Shown here piece after piece: positions 19,861 to 28,983 of a stretch of 64,000 nt of DNA. The translations under genes were made by a program, and so were the position numbers. This DNA is from an uncultured Coprococcus sp. (GTDB lineage: Bacteria > Bacillota > Clostridia > Lachnospirales > Lachnospiraceae): assembly GCA_947626675.1 (NCBI GenBank), contig CANQTC010000006.1:62001-126000 (forward strand), read 5' to 3'. The notes beneath the pieces are model-generated. The model searched no databases. It saw only the letters and a program-made list of their open reading frames with translations, and was not told the origin of the DNA. Within the stretch, counting starts at the first letter, position 1. Every line of letters starts with the position of its first letter.

Positions 19861-20946
19861 ATGAGTGATAAATTAAAGGTTGGTGTTCTTGGTGCAACAG
19901 GTATGGTTGGACAGCGGTTTATATCCTTACTTGAAAATCATCCGTGGTTTGAAGTAGTGACGGTTGCTGCCAGTCCAAGAAGTGCAGGTAAGACATATGA
20001 AGAGGCAGTAGGTGACAGATGGAAAATGACAACACCGATGCCGGAAGCTGTAAAAAAACTTGTTGTATGTAATGTAAATGAAGTCGAGAAAGTTGCAGCT
20101 ACAGTTGATTTTGTATTTTCAGCAGTAGATATGACAAAGGAAGAAATCAAAGCGATTGAAGAAGCATATGCAAAGACTGAAACACCTGTAGTTTCCAATA
20201 ATTCAGCACACAGATGGACACCGGATGTTCCTATGGTAGTACCTGAAATCAATCCTGAACATATGAAAGTAATCGATTTCCAGAAGAAGAGACTTGGTAC
20301 AACAAGAGGTTTTGTTGCAGTAAAGCCGAACTGTTCAATCCAAAGCTATGCGCCTGTTCTTACCGCATGGAAGGAGTTTGAGCCATATGAGGTCGTTGCG
20401 ACAACCTATCAGGCAATATCCGGTGCAGGCAAGACGTTTAAGGATTGGCCGGAGATGGAAGGAAATATTATTCCGTATATCGGTGGCGAGGAAGAAAAGT
20501 CAGAGAAAGAACCGCTTCGTATCTGGGGTAAGATAGAAGACGGTGTTATTGTTCCTGCCACATCACCTGTTATAACATGCCAGTGTATCAGAGTTCCTGT
20601 ATTAAACGGGCATACTGCTGCCGTATTTGTAAAGTTTAAGAAGAAAGTAACAAAAGAACAGCTTATAGAAAAACTTGTTAGTTTTAAAGGAGTTCCACAG
20701 GAACTGGAACTTCCAAGCGCTCCAAAGCAGTTTATCCAGTATCTTGAAGATGATAACCGTCCGCAGGTATCGATGGATGTTGATTATGAAAATGGTATGG
20801 GTATCAGTGTTGGACGTATTCGTGAAGATTCAGTTTATGACTGGAAGTTTGTCGGACTTTCACATAATACCGTAAGAGGTGCTGCCGGAGGCGCTGTACT
20901 TTGTGCAGAACTGCTTAAGGCACAGGGCTATATTACGAAGAAGTAG
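19861..20946 (+). CDS. asd: Aspartate-semialdehyde dehydrogenase, archaeal/fungal type
   Basis: 361 residues. It reduces aspartyl phosphate to aspartate semialdehyde with NADPH, the branch point to lysine, threonine and methionine. GATGMVGQRF is the nucleotide-binding loop, KPNCSIQSY holds the catalytic cysteine, and SGAGKTFKDWPEM and SVGRIR follow. The sequence resembles the archaeal/fungal-type group rather than the usual Gram-negative type. It follows serA by 19 bases, with GGAGGAAG before the start, and appears to end the amino-acid transcript. Confidence 0.95.
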   Translation: MSDKLKVGVLGATGMVGQRFISLLENHPWFEVVTVAASPRSAGKTYEEAVGDRWKMTTPMPEAVKKLVVCNVNEVEKVAATVDFVFSAVDMTKEEIKAIEEAYAKTETPVVSNNSAHRWTPDVPMVVPEINPEHMKVIDFQKKRLGTTRGFVAVKPNCSIQSYAPVLTAWKEFEPYEVVATTYQAISGAGKTFKDWPEMEGNIIPYIGGEEEKSEKEPLRIWGKIEDGVIVPATSPVITCQCIRVPVLNGHTAAVFVKFKKKVTKEQLIEKLVSFKGVPQELELPSAPKQFIQYLEDDNRPQVSMDVDYENGMGISVGRIREDSVYDWKFVGLSHNTVRGAAGGAVLCAELLKAQGYITKK

Positions 20947-20977
20947 AATTTTCAATATCGGAATGTAGAGGTGCTGC

Positions 20978-21772
20978 ATGAAATATCGTACAAATCATAC
21001 GTTTGTAGTATGTGCTTATAAAGAATCACCCTATTTGGAGGCGTGTATTCAATCGTTAGTATTACAGACGGTAAAAAGTAATATTGAGATATATACATCA
21101 ACCCCAAATGAGTATATATTCAATATAGGAAAAAAATATCATGTGCCTGTTTATATCAATGAAAAGGCTGGCGGCGGTATTCAGGCTGACTGGAATTATG
21201 CATATAATCATGCGAAGACAGATTATGTTACAGTGGCACATCAGGATGATATCTATGATAAAAATTATGTAAAGGCTTTTTTGCACTGTTCAAAAAAGTA
21301 TGACGATTGGACCATTTTTTTTACAGACTATACGCCGATAAAGCATGGACACAGTGACAAAAGGGATGCGAACAGCATTATCAGGCGGATGCTCCGGATG
21401 CCTGTAAAAAATCGTAAGAAGGCGGATAAAAAGTGGCGAAAAAAGAGTATATTATGTCTTGGAAACGCAATCGTATGTCCGCTGGTTACATATAATAAAA
21501 AGCTTCTGGGCGACACTGTATTTACTTCCGATTATGGATTTAATCTTGATTGGGATACATTCCTGAAGCTTGCAGAAAGACCGGGACGTTTCTTATATAT
21601 GGATATGGTACTTGGACATTATCGGGTGCATAATGAGGCGACAAGCAAAGACTTTATCGTAAATCATAACAGGGAGATTGAAGATAGAAGCATGTTTGAG
21701 AAATTCTGGCCGAAATGGATTGTCAATGTAATCATGTTATTTTACAGATATGCATATAAGACATATGACTAA
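20978..21772 (+). CDS. Family 2 glycosyltransferase
   Basis: 264 residues. The GT-A fold start is visible (TFVVCAYKESPYLEACIQSLVLQT), as is the metal-binding HQDD in TVAHQDDIYD, which replaces the common DxD. DLDWDTFLKLAER and HYRVHNEATS near the end are typical of wall or capsule glycosyltransferases. Acceptor and donor are unknown. GAGGTG precedes the ATG. It lies 31 bases after asd in the same direction and may share its transcript, but the function is not amino-acid synthesis. A terminator follows. Confidence 0.85.
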   Translation: MKYRTNHTFVVCAYKESPYLEACIQSLVLQTVKSNIEIYTSTPNEYIFNIGKKYHVPVYINEKAGGGIQADWNYAYNHAKTDYVTVAHQDDIYDKNYVKAFLHCSKKYDDWTIFFTDYTPIKHGHSDKRDANSIIRRMLRMPVKNRKKADKKWRKKSILCLGNAIVCPLVTYNKKLLGDTVFTSDYGFNLDWDTFLKLAERPGRFLYMDMVLGHYRVHNEATSKDFIVNHNREIEDRSMFEKFWPKWIVNVIMLFYRYAYKTYD

Positions 21773-21824
21773 TTTCAAAATCCATATGGTTCATATAGCA
21801 TTTTGATAAAAAATAGTAAATAAG

Positions 21825-21885
21825 GGATATCTGTCTGTGGATATGGAAACATATTAGCATAAAGTAAAACAGATATCCTTTTTTT
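21825..21885 (+). terminator. Intrinsic terminator after the glycosyltransferase
   Basis: GGATATCTGT (21,825-21,834) pairs with ACAGATATCC (21,869-21,878), directly followed by seven T residues. The loop is long (34 bases). It ends the leu-ilv-ser-asd run. Confidence 0.75.
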
Positions 21886-21939
21886 ATAATGTGATTGATT
21901 TGAATTTCGACATTTTATTCGGACTTTTCATTTTTATTG

Positions 21940-21968
21940 TTGTAAACATTTGCTAATTGTGCTAAGAT
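21940..21968 (+). promoter_or_regulatory. Sigma-A-type promoter for the P-loop kinase gene
   Basis: TTGTAA, a 17-base spacer and TAAGAT, ending 39 bases before the ATG at 22,008. It lies just after the previous terminator, which supports a new transcription unit here. Confidence 0.5.
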
Positions 21969-22007
21969 ATCTGATGAATGTGATTTTATTACGGAGGCAT
22001 ATAGATT

Positions 22008-22574
22008 ATGAAGAAGCTTATATTAGTTACATCTCCACCGGCATGTGGCAAGACATTTATATCAAGGCAAGTCGCAAAGGCGCTCAATAATTGTGTATAC
22101 CTTGATAAAGATACACTGATTGTCCTGTCCAAACAGATATTTGTGGTTGCCGGAGAAGAGTATAATCGTTCGTCAGATTTCTTTCAAAAAGAAATCAGGG
22201 ATTATGAGTATTACTGTATACTTGATCTTGCATTTGAGGCACTCGAGTATAACGATACAGTTCTTATCAATGCCCCATTTACTGATGAGATTAGAGATGA
22301 TGATTATCTCAACAGACTTCGTGCGCAGTTGGCAGAAAAAGATGCGGAGCTGTTTGTTATATGGGTAAATACCAGAAAAGATGTATGTCATGAACGAATG
22401 ATTAAAAGAGCTTCTGACAGAGATACATGGAAATTAGCACATTGGGACGAGTATATTAGCAAACAGAATTTTAACCCACCTGAAAATATAAAAGAACTTT
22501 TTATATTTGAGAATTCTTCTGATGAAGAGTATAAGGATTCTATTGAAAAGGTAGTGAAAGCTGTAAGAGGTTAG
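22008..22574 (+). CDS. P-loop NTPase, AAA/zeta-toxin-like small kinase
   Basis: 188 residues. It begins with a beta-strand and Walker A loop (ILVTSPPACGKTFISRQ), followed by YLDKDTL, as in nucleotide, shikimate-like and zeta-toxin-type kinases. A LID-like arginine segment (NTRKDVCHERMIKRASDRDTWK) lies near residues 123-145. The substrate is not identifiable. ACGGAGG precedes the ATG. It lies 34 bases before the DUF1015 gene and may be co-transcribed with it. Confidence 0.75.
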   Translation: MKKLILVTSPPACGKTFISRQVAKALNNCVYLDKDTLIVLSKQIFVVAGEEYNRSSDFFQKEIRDYEYYCILDLAFEALEYNDTVLINAPFTDEIRDDDYLNRLRAQLAEKDAELFVIWVNTRKDVCHERMIKRASDRDTWKLAHWDEYISKQNFNPPENIKELFIFENSSDEEYKDSIEKVVKAVRG

Positions 22575-22608
22575 TGAAAAATAAAATATTTTGCAGGAGT
22601 GGATAATT

Positions 22609-23841
22609 ATGGCAACAATCAGAAGTTTTAGCGCCTATAGACCGAGAAAGGATATTGTAGACAGAGTTGCTGCCTTACCATACGATGTATATAACAGGAA
22701 AGAAGCTGAGGAGGAGGTCAGAAGAGAACCGATGTCCTTTTTGAAAGTAGATAGGGCAGAAACCTCGTTTGGACCTGAAGTTGATACGTATGCTCCATGT
22801 GTATATGATAAGGCTGGTGAACTGCTTACAAAGATGATAGATGATGGCATATATCTAAGTGAGCAGAAACCAGTCTATTATATTTATGAGCTTATTATGG
22901 ATGGCAGGCATCAGACCGGTCTTGTGGCGTGTGCCGCTATAGATGATTATATCAATGGGATTATAAAGAAACACGAAAATACGAGAGAAGATAAAGAACT
23001 TGACAGAATAAAGCATGTAGAAGCATGCAACGCACAGACAGGTCCTATTTTTCTTGCTTACCGCTCTGTTGACAAGGTAAACAGGATTATAAACAGAATA
23101 AAGAATACCGAAAAGCTATATGGATTTACTGCACCCGATGGGATTACACATAATGTTTGGGTAATCGATGGGGATGAGGATATTGCTGCTATCGGGGAAG
23201 CGTTTGATAATATAAACGAGATTTATATTGCTGACGGACATCACAGGTCCGCTTCGGCAGTCAAGGCTGGTCTTCGTAAGAGAGCAGCCAATCCGGGCTA
23301 TACGGGAGAAGAGGAATTTAATTATTTTCTTTCGGTATTGTTTCCGCATGACCAGTTGATGATTATGCCTTACAACAGGGTAGTAAAGGACTTAAACGGA
23401 TACAGCAGTTCGGAATATCTGTCGCTTCTTTCTGAAAAATTTGATATTACAAAAAGCAATATGCCTGTTTCACCAGAGAAAAAGGGTGAGATTGGTATGT
23501 ATATAGAGGGTTCATGGTATAGAATGAATGTGAAGGACGGGATTGTACCGTCAGATGTAGTAGGCTGTCTTGATGTATCGGTTTTACAGGATAATGTGCT
23601 GTCTCCAATACATGGGATAACAAATCCGAGAACGGATACGCGGATACAGTTTGTGGGCGGCATAAGAGGACTAGAAGCGCTTGAACAAATGGTGGATGGC
23701 GGTATGAAAGTGGCATTTTCCATGTATCCAACATCAATAACCGAGTTATTTGACATAGCAGATAATGGCAAACTGATGCCGCCGAAATCGACATGGTTCG
23801 AGCCGAAGCTTAGAAGTGGAATATTTATACATAGAATATAA
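22609..23841 (+). CDS. DUF1015 family protein (serine-locus associated)
   Basis: 410 residues. DUF1015 hallmarks are the N-terminal FSAYRPRKDIVDRVAALPYDVYNRKEA, the central IKKHENTREDKELDRIKHV, and the conserved IADGHHRSASA. The family is widespread in anaerobes, often beside serA and serC, and its biochemical role is unestablished; the His-rich ADGHHR motif looks catalytic or metal-binding. The start at 22,609 is chosen because AGGAG lies nine bases upstream. Here it is about 2.8 kb downstream of serA, separated by asd, a glycosyltransferase and a kinase. Confidence 0.9.
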   Translation: MATIRSFSAYRPRKDIVDRVAALPYDVYNRKEAEEEVRREPMSFLKVDRAETSFGPEVDTYAPCVYDKAGELLTKMIDDGIYLSEQKPVYYIYELIMDGRHQTGLVACAAIDDYINGIIKKHENTREDKELDRIKHVEACNAQTGPIFLAYRSVDKVNRIINRIKNTEKLYGFTAPDGITHNVWVIDGDEDIAAIGEAFDNINEIYIADGHHRSASAVKAGLRKRAANPGYTGEEEFNYFLSVLFPHDQLMIMPYNRVVKDLNGYSSSEYLSLLSEKFDITKSNMPVSPEKKGEIGMYIEGSWYRMNVKDGIVPSDVVGCLDVSVLQDNVLSPIHGITNPRTDTRIQFVGGIRGLEALEQMVDGGMKVAFSMYPTSITELFDIADNGKLMPPKSTWFEPKLRSGIFIHRI

Positions 23842-23896
23842 CTGTATATTTTTTATGGGTGTATGGTAAATAAAAACACAGGAGAAGGGAGACTGT

Positions 23897-25804
23897 ATGA
23901 ATATATTTGTACTCAGACAGGAAGAAATATCAGCATTAATTGATGCCAGACATAATAATCCGCATCATATTCTTGGGATGCATGAATGTCTGGATGATGT
24001 GTATGTCAATGTATACATGCCGGGGGTGGCTTCTGTTTCGGTTGTAGACATATCATCCCGGAAGGAATATGATATGGAACAGATGTATGCTGAGGGGTTT
24101 TACACAGTAAAAATAGAACACACAAAACCGTTTTTGTATTATCTCAAAGTTGTTCATAAGGTTTGGGATGAGGACGGCAGGGAAAAGGAAATTTCTGAAA
24201 TACGATATGATGCCTATTCATTTGATTATAGTGCAGACCTGCATAAGGTGATGGCTGTAGTCAATGGAAGTGACGATATTGAGTCCGGCTTTAAAGTGAA
24301 AGATTTATTCGGAGCAAGACATATAGAGCGAAGCGGCGTTAAGGGTGTTTCGTTTTGTATGAATGTTCCAAAAGCTTTACGAGTCAGTGTAGTTGGTGAC
24401 TTTAATCATTGGGATGGCAGAGTCAATCCGATGAGGAAAATTGATTATACGGATATATACGAACTATTTATTCCGCAGGAACTGAATGAAACAAGATATA
24501 AATTTGAAGTCCTTTATGATGATGGAAGAGTGGATATATTCTCAGACCCATATGCAGCCGCCTATGAGATGACACCCGGAAATGCTTCTCTTCTTATGGA
24601 ACTTTCTTATAAATGGGAAGATGCGGCATATATGGAAAAGCGGAAAAAAGCAGACCTTTGCAATATGCCTGTAAATATATATGAGGTTCATCTGCCGACA
24701 TGGACAGATGAGGAGAAGTTGACGTATAGGGATTTGGGTAAAAAACTGGCTTCGTATGTAAATAGTATGGGATACAACTATGTATCATTTCTTCCTTTAA
24801 TGGAGTATAGCAGTAATGATATATGGGGATATGATACGACAGGTATGTTTGCACCAACCTCACGTTTTGGTACACCGTCTGACTTTATGGCTATGGTTGA
24901 TTTCTTTCATAGTAAGGGGATTGGCGTCATTATGGATATGGTACCTGTTACGGATATCGATTGTATCGCTTACTGGATTGAGACTTATCATTTAGATGGT
25001 ATCAGGCTTGATAATGACGAACTGATAAGCCGTTTTCATTCTGTGACAAATGGTTCTTATCAGGATGTAATGGTTGGGTGCCGCTGGAATACAGAAGGCG
25101 TGTCAGCGCTTATTCATTTTATGTGTAAGACGCCTCAGACAAGGGAGAATTATCAGGATGTGATGTCTGCTGTTTCTGGGTATACGGATGGGGAAAAGCG
25201 GATTGTTGCATTAAGCCATGACGAGGTATCCTGCCATAAAGGCAGTTTTATAGAAATGATGCCGGGCGGATATGAGGACAAGTATGCGGACCTTCGTGTG
25301 CTCTATGGGCTTTATATGACGATGCCGGGAGATAAGCTGATATTTATGGGACAGGAAATTGGTTTGCTTGGTGGATTTACGGGAACAATACCGATAGACT
25401 GGTCTGTACTTGAGTTTGATGCCAATAAATATCTTCAAAAATATGTTAAAGATTTCAATAAGCTGTATAGGGAAGAGCCGTTATTATATATGGAGGCATC
25501 GGAGCAGAAGGCTGTTACATTTCTGGATGGTGGAAAGAAGAATGTGACAGTTTTCAAGAGGAGTGCCGATACGGCATCAGACAGTCTTTATATAGTATGT
25601 AATTTTGGCATAAAGGATATAAAAGATTTTAAATTGAAGGTCGATACGGATGGAAAGTATAAGGAACTGATATCCAGCGACCATGTGAAATATGGCGGTG
25701 AGGGAAATCATAATAAGACGATAAAGGTTTCCGTAAAGGGAGAGCTTATTATAAACGTACCGGCGCTTTCAATTTCAATTATAAAAAGAAGTAGTTCTGT
25801 ATAA
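23897..25804 (+). CDS. Divergent GlgB-like alpha-glucan branching enzyme homologue
   Basis: 635 residues, arranged as two N-terminal CBM48-like domains (HHILGMHE near residue 25; VSVVGDFNHWDGR near 172), a TIM barrel of the GH13 type (NIYEVHLPTW, WGYDTTGMFAPTSRFGT) and a C-terminal beta domain. The nucleophile motif survives as LDGIRLDND and the LSHDEV motif is intact. The segment between VIMDMVP and the nucleophile strand is much shorter than in GlgB, and the conserved AEEST segment that holds the general acid is absent or unrecognisable. It may be a non-catalytic or altered glucan-binding homologue. GAAGGGAG precedes the ATG. Confidence 0.8.
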   Translation: MNIFVLRQEEISALIDARHNNPHHILGMHECLDDVYVNVYMPGVASVSVVDISSRKEYDMEQMYAEGFYTVKIEHTKPFLYYLKVVHKVWDEDGREKEISEIRYDAYSFDYSADLHKVMAVVNGSDDIESGFKVKDLFGARHIERSGVKGVSFCMNVPKALRVSVVGDFNHWDGRVNPMRKIDYTDIYELFIPQELNETRYKFEVLYDDGRVDIFSDPYAAAYEMTPGNASLLMELSYKWEDAAYMEKRKKADLCNMPVNIYEVHLPTWTDEEKLTYRDLGKKLASYVNSMGYNYVSFLPLMEYSSNDIWGYDTTGMFAPTSRFGTPSDFMAMVDFFHSKGIGVIMDMVPVTDIDCIAYWIETYHLDGIRLDNDELISRFHSVTNGSYQDVMVGCRWNTEGVSALIHFMCKTPQTRENYQDVMSAVSGYTDGEKRIVALSHDEVSCHKGSFIEMMPGGYEDKYADLRVLYGLYMTMPGDKLIFMGQEIGLLGGFTGTIPIDWSVLEFDANKYLQKYVKDFNKLYREEPLLYMEASEQKAVTFLDGGKKNVTVFKRSADTASDSLYIVCNFGIKDIKDFKLKVDTDGKYKELISSDHVKYGGEGNHNKTIKVSVKGELIINVPALSISIIKRSSSV

Positions 25805-25839
25805 TATAGAAAACGGTTACAGATATAGGAGCAATTGGA

Positions 25840-26736
25840 ATGATTCTTTTGGAAGCAAATTCTTCTGCTGCGGAGGAGACTGTAAAAGAAGCAGCAGAAC
25901 AAATGGGAATTATAAAAGAATATGCGAAAAACATTCTTGACTGGTTTATGTCAAAGCTTGGCAGTATCGTGGCTGCCATTCTCTTTATGGTGATATGCTT
26001 GAAGCTTGTGAAGTTGTTTATCCGTTTTTTAAAAAAGACCTTTGATAAATCCAGTCTTGATATCAGTGTTGCAGGATTTTTTCTGTCTGCAATCAGGATA
26101 TTATTGAACTTTTTAATTATCCTTACAGCGGCGTCTATCGTTGGCTTCCAGATTACATCATTTATTACGCTGCTTGGTACGGCAGGTGTAACACTGGGGC
26201 TTGCGCTTCAGGGAAGTCTGTCCAATCTTGCCGGTGGTGTATTGATACTTGTTTTAAAGCCTTTTCGTGTAGGGGATTATATTATAGAGAATCATACAAA
26301 GTGTGAAGGAACCGTTGTTTCTATTGATATCTTCTATACAAAGCTGCTTACTTTTGATAATAAGTCTGTTGTGATACCGAATGGAAATATATCCAATACA
26401 TCGTTGATTAATGTTACAGAACATGATAAGAGAAGAGCAGATATCAATTTTTGCGTGGGATATTCCGAGGATTTGGATAAAGTAAAGCAGGTTGTTTTAG
26501 ATGCGGTAAAAAATGTTGACGGATATCTGGCTGATGAAAATACAGACTTTTTTATTGAGGATTTCGGCGGCAGCGGGATTGAGATGTGTGTACGATTTTT
26601 TGTGGATATCAATCGGTATTTTCCGGCGCTGTGGGATGCAAGATGGAAGATAAAACAGGCATTTGACAAAAATGAGATTGAAATACCATATCATAAGCTT
26701 GATGTTAATCTTGATTATACTGATAAAAAGAATTAG
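25840..26736 (+). CDS. Small-conductance mechanosensitive channel (MscS family)
   Basis: 298 residues with three N-terminal hydrophobic helices and the pore-lining TM3 rich in Gly and Ala (GTAGVTLGLALQGSLSNLAGG), followed by the beta domain motif PFRVGDYI and a C-terminal alpha/beta domain (DINRYFPALWDARWKIKQAF). It is a homoheptameric membrane valve that opens under osmotic downshift. It lies 36 bases after the GlgB homologue. A terminator stands about 150 bases after its stop. Confidence 0.92.
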   Translation: MILLEANSSAAEETVKEAAEQMGIIKEYAKNILDWFMSKLGSIVAAILFMVICLKLVKLFIRFLKKTFDKSSLDISVAGFFLSAIRILLNFLIILTAASIVGFQITSFITLLGTAGVTLGLALQGSLSNLAGGVLILVLKPFRVGDYIIENHTKCEGTVVSIDIFYTKLLTFDNKSVVIPNGNISNTSLINVTEHDKRRADINFCVGYSEDLDKVKQVVLDAVKNVDGYLADENTDFFIEDFGGSGIEMCVRFFVDINRYFPALWDARWKIKQAFDKNEIEIPYHKLDVNLDYTDKKN

Positions 26737-26818
26737 CACTTCGTTTGGTTATCGGCAGATATCATGCAGGATAGATTGAAAACTTAATTTTGATAAGAAA
26801 AAGGATAGATTTACTTTG

Positions 26819-26955
26819 TTTTGTAAAATTGACATTGGCAAAGTATCAGGTGTATCATAGTTATAACATAATATTAGTAAGAAAGAACAAAGGCGTTACC
26901 GATTTTGTAATGTCTTTGTTTTTTTATGCAAAAGTATTAGTTTAATTTTACAAAA
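26819..26955 (+). promoter_or_regulatory. Promoter with flanking inverted repeats and an internal terminator, upstream of the ATP-grasp operon
   Basis: TTGACA (26,829-26,834), an 18-base spacer and TATCAT (26,853-26,858) make a good promoter. TTTTGTAAAATT (26,819-26,830) overlaps its -35 box and recurs as the exact reverse complement AATTTTACAAAA at 26,944-26,955, shortly before the ATG. A terminator hairpin at 26,886-26,925 lies within the resulting leader. The layout suggests regulated initiation plus possible attenuation; an alternative is that the terminator simply ends the mscS transcript. Confidence 0.5.
26886..26925 (+). terminator. Intrinsic terminator in the mscS/ATP-grasp gap
   Basis: AACAAAGGCGTTAC pairs with GTAATGTCTTTGTT (two G-U pairs) around a seven-base loop, followed by a T-run. 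It may end mscS or attenuate the ATP-grasp operon, since a promoter lies between it and mscS. Confidence 0.8.
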
Positions 26956-26973
26956 TGAGTAGGAGATGATTAC

Positions 26974-28287
26974 ATGGAGGATTTGAATAAGCATGTAAAT
27001 ACGGTGAATACACTTCTGGCAAGATACGGTGTAAGATTTGGGATTTATAAGAATGGCGAATTTAAAGAACAATTATTTCCATTTGATCCGATTCCGCGGG
27101 TTATAGAAGCGGATGAATTTCGTTATCTGGAGAAGGGGCTTGCACAGCGGGTTACGGCACTGAACATGTTTCTTGCAGATATATATGGAGAAAAGAAAAT
27201 TTTAAAGGATGGAATCATACCGGAAGATTTTGTCTATTCCTCATCAGGCTATCTCGCGGAGTGCGAAGGAATTATGCCGCCGAAGGGCGTATATTCACAT
27301 ATATCAGGTATTGATTTGGTTAAAGGAAAGGATGGAGAATGGTATATTTTAGAGGATAATTTAAGGATTCCTTCCGGAGCTTCGTATCCGCTGATTGCCA
27401 GAGATTTGTGCCGGAAAGCATCACCACATACATTTATAAACAATCATATAGAGGATAACAGAGATTATGCAATCCTTTTGAAAGATACAATGGACCATGT
27501 GAATACAGGCGGTATCAATGTTATCTTTACGCCGGGCAGATATAATGCAGCATTTTTTGAACATTCCTATCTGGCAGAAAAGACGGGTTCTGTCCTTGCA
27601 GATGCCAATGATTTGGAAGTCGTAGGGGATTATCTCTATTATAAGGGCTATGGCGGTCAGCGGATGAAAGTTGGCGCTGTCTACAGGCGGGTCTCTGATG
27701 AGTATATGGACCCGATGACGTTTGTTCCTGATTCTGTTATAGGCGTTCCGCATATATTTGAAGTGTATAAAAAAGGAAATGTTGCGCTTCTTAATGCACC
27801 GGGAAATGGTGTTGCAGATGATAAAGGAATTTATTATTTTGTTCCTAAAATGATATCGTATTATCTTGGCGAAACGGCAATACTAAAAAATGCACCAACG
27901 TATCTTCCTATTTATGAAGAAGACATGAACTATGTTATGGAGAACTTTCACAAGCTCGTCATAAAAGATGTCGCTGAAGCAGGTGGTTATGGTGTTGTGT
28001 TCGGTGATTCAATGGGAAGCGAAGCACTTGAAGCATTTAAAGAAACGGTAAGAAAAGAACCCAGACGCTTTATTTGTCAGGAAGTAATTGATTTTATGGA
28101 TTTACCGATTTTAGAAGGAGCGGAAACGGTAGAGCGGAAGGCGGACCTTCGTGCATTTGTTCTGACCGGAAGTGATGTTCATGTATGGAAGAGCGGTCTT
28201 ACAAGATTTTCAAGAAATCCGGATTCATTTATTGTAAATTCATCTCAGGGAGGAGGCTTTAAAGACACATGGGTATTATCTCGATAG
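26974..28287 (+). CDS. Circularly permuted ATP-grasp ligase (type 2)
   Basis: 437 residues. Matches to this amidoligase family include FDPIPRVIEADEF, EDNLRIPSGASYPL (substrate and nucleotide loop), VYRRVSDEYMDP, VIKDVAEAGGYGVVFG and the C-terminal NSSQGGGFKDTWVL. The family is expected to form amide bonds from carboxylates and amines with ATP. In many bacteria such genes are neighbours of alpha-E and transglutaminase genes, as here, and comparative genomics has proposed peptide synthesis or tagging. The true product is unknown. AGGAG precedes the ATG. It overlaps the alpha-E gene by 19 bases. Confidence 0.9.
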   Translation: MEDLNKHVNTVNTLLARYGVRFGIYKNGEFKEQLFPFDPIPRVIEADEFRYLEKGLAQRVTALNMFLADIYGEKKILKDGIIPEDFVYSSSGYLAECEGIMPPKGVYSHISGIDLVKGKDGEWYILEDNLRIPSGASYPLIARDLCRKASPHTFINNHIEDNRDYAILLKDTMDHVNTGGINVIFTPGRYNAAFFEHSYLAEKTGSVLADANDLEVVGDYLYYKGYGGQRMKVGAVYRRVSDEYMDPMTFVPDSVIGVPHIFEVYKKGNVALLNAPGNGVADDKGIYYFVPKMISYYLGETAILKNAPTYLPIYEEDMNYVMENFHKLVIKDVAEAGGYGVVFGDSMGSEALEAFKETVRKEPRRFICQEVIDFMDLPILEGAETVERKADLRAFVLTGSDVHVWKSGLTRFSRNPDSFIVNSSQGGGFKDTWVLSR

Positions 28288-28937
28288 AAAAAGCAAATAA
28301 TCTTTTCTGGCTTGGCAGGTACAGTCAGAGAGTATATATAACGTTAAAAGGATATTATAATGGTTATGATGAAATGCTCGATAAGAATGGTCTGGCATAC
28401 CGTACTTACTGTGAGGCAATGAATATACCTGACGTATATGGCAGTAAGGAGAATTTTATCGCCAATTATCCATATGATACAGAAAATCCCGACTCGATAA
28501 TAAGCAATTTATACAGGGCATTTGATAATGCGCTTGTCATGAGGGATTACATATCGACAGAAGCAATGGCATTTATACAGCTTGCACTTTTTGATATGAA
28601 AAATGCCAGAGGAAGCGATGCACCGTTGATAGCATTGCAGAATACAGTCGACCATCTGCTGGCATTCTGGGGCTGCATCGATGAAAAAGTGGATGATGTG
28701 GAAACAAGAAATCTGATTAAGTTAGGCAAAACCGTTGAACAGCTTGATATCATTCTCAGGATGAAAGAAAATAAAGCGAATATTAAACGCAGCTTCGACA
28801 GAATGAATTCCTATATGCGTCATACAGACATCAGTTATGACGAAGCAGGTTATTATGCGCTTGCTTATGAGATTACAAGGGATACAGTTGATTGTGAAAA
28901 AGCGCTTGATATTTTGATGAATATATTTTATATATAG
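28269..28937 (+). CDS. Alpha-E domain protein
   Basis: 222 residues, largely alpha-helical, beginning with SIEKANNLFWLGRYSQRVY, the signature of the alpha-E (DUF403) family. Usual members are around 300 residues, so this is a short version. It overlaps the ATP-grasp gene, supporting translational coupling and probably a physical complex. No catalytic motif is recognised; it is generally assumed to assist the ATP-grasp partner. Confidence 0.88.
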   Translation: MGIISIEKANNLFWLGRYSQRVYITLKGYYNGYDEMLDKNGLAYRTYCEAMNIPDVYGSKENFIANYPYDTENPDSIISNLYRAFDNALVMRDYISTEAMAFIQLALFDMKNARGSDAPLIALQNTVDHLLAFWGCIDEKVDDVETRNLIKLGKTVEQLDIILRMKENKANIKRSFDRMNSYMRHTDISYDEAGYYALAYEITRDTVDCEKALDILMNIFYI

Positions 28938-28983
28938 AGAGTGTTACAGATGTAATAATCAAATGTAAAAAGGAGAACAGCAT

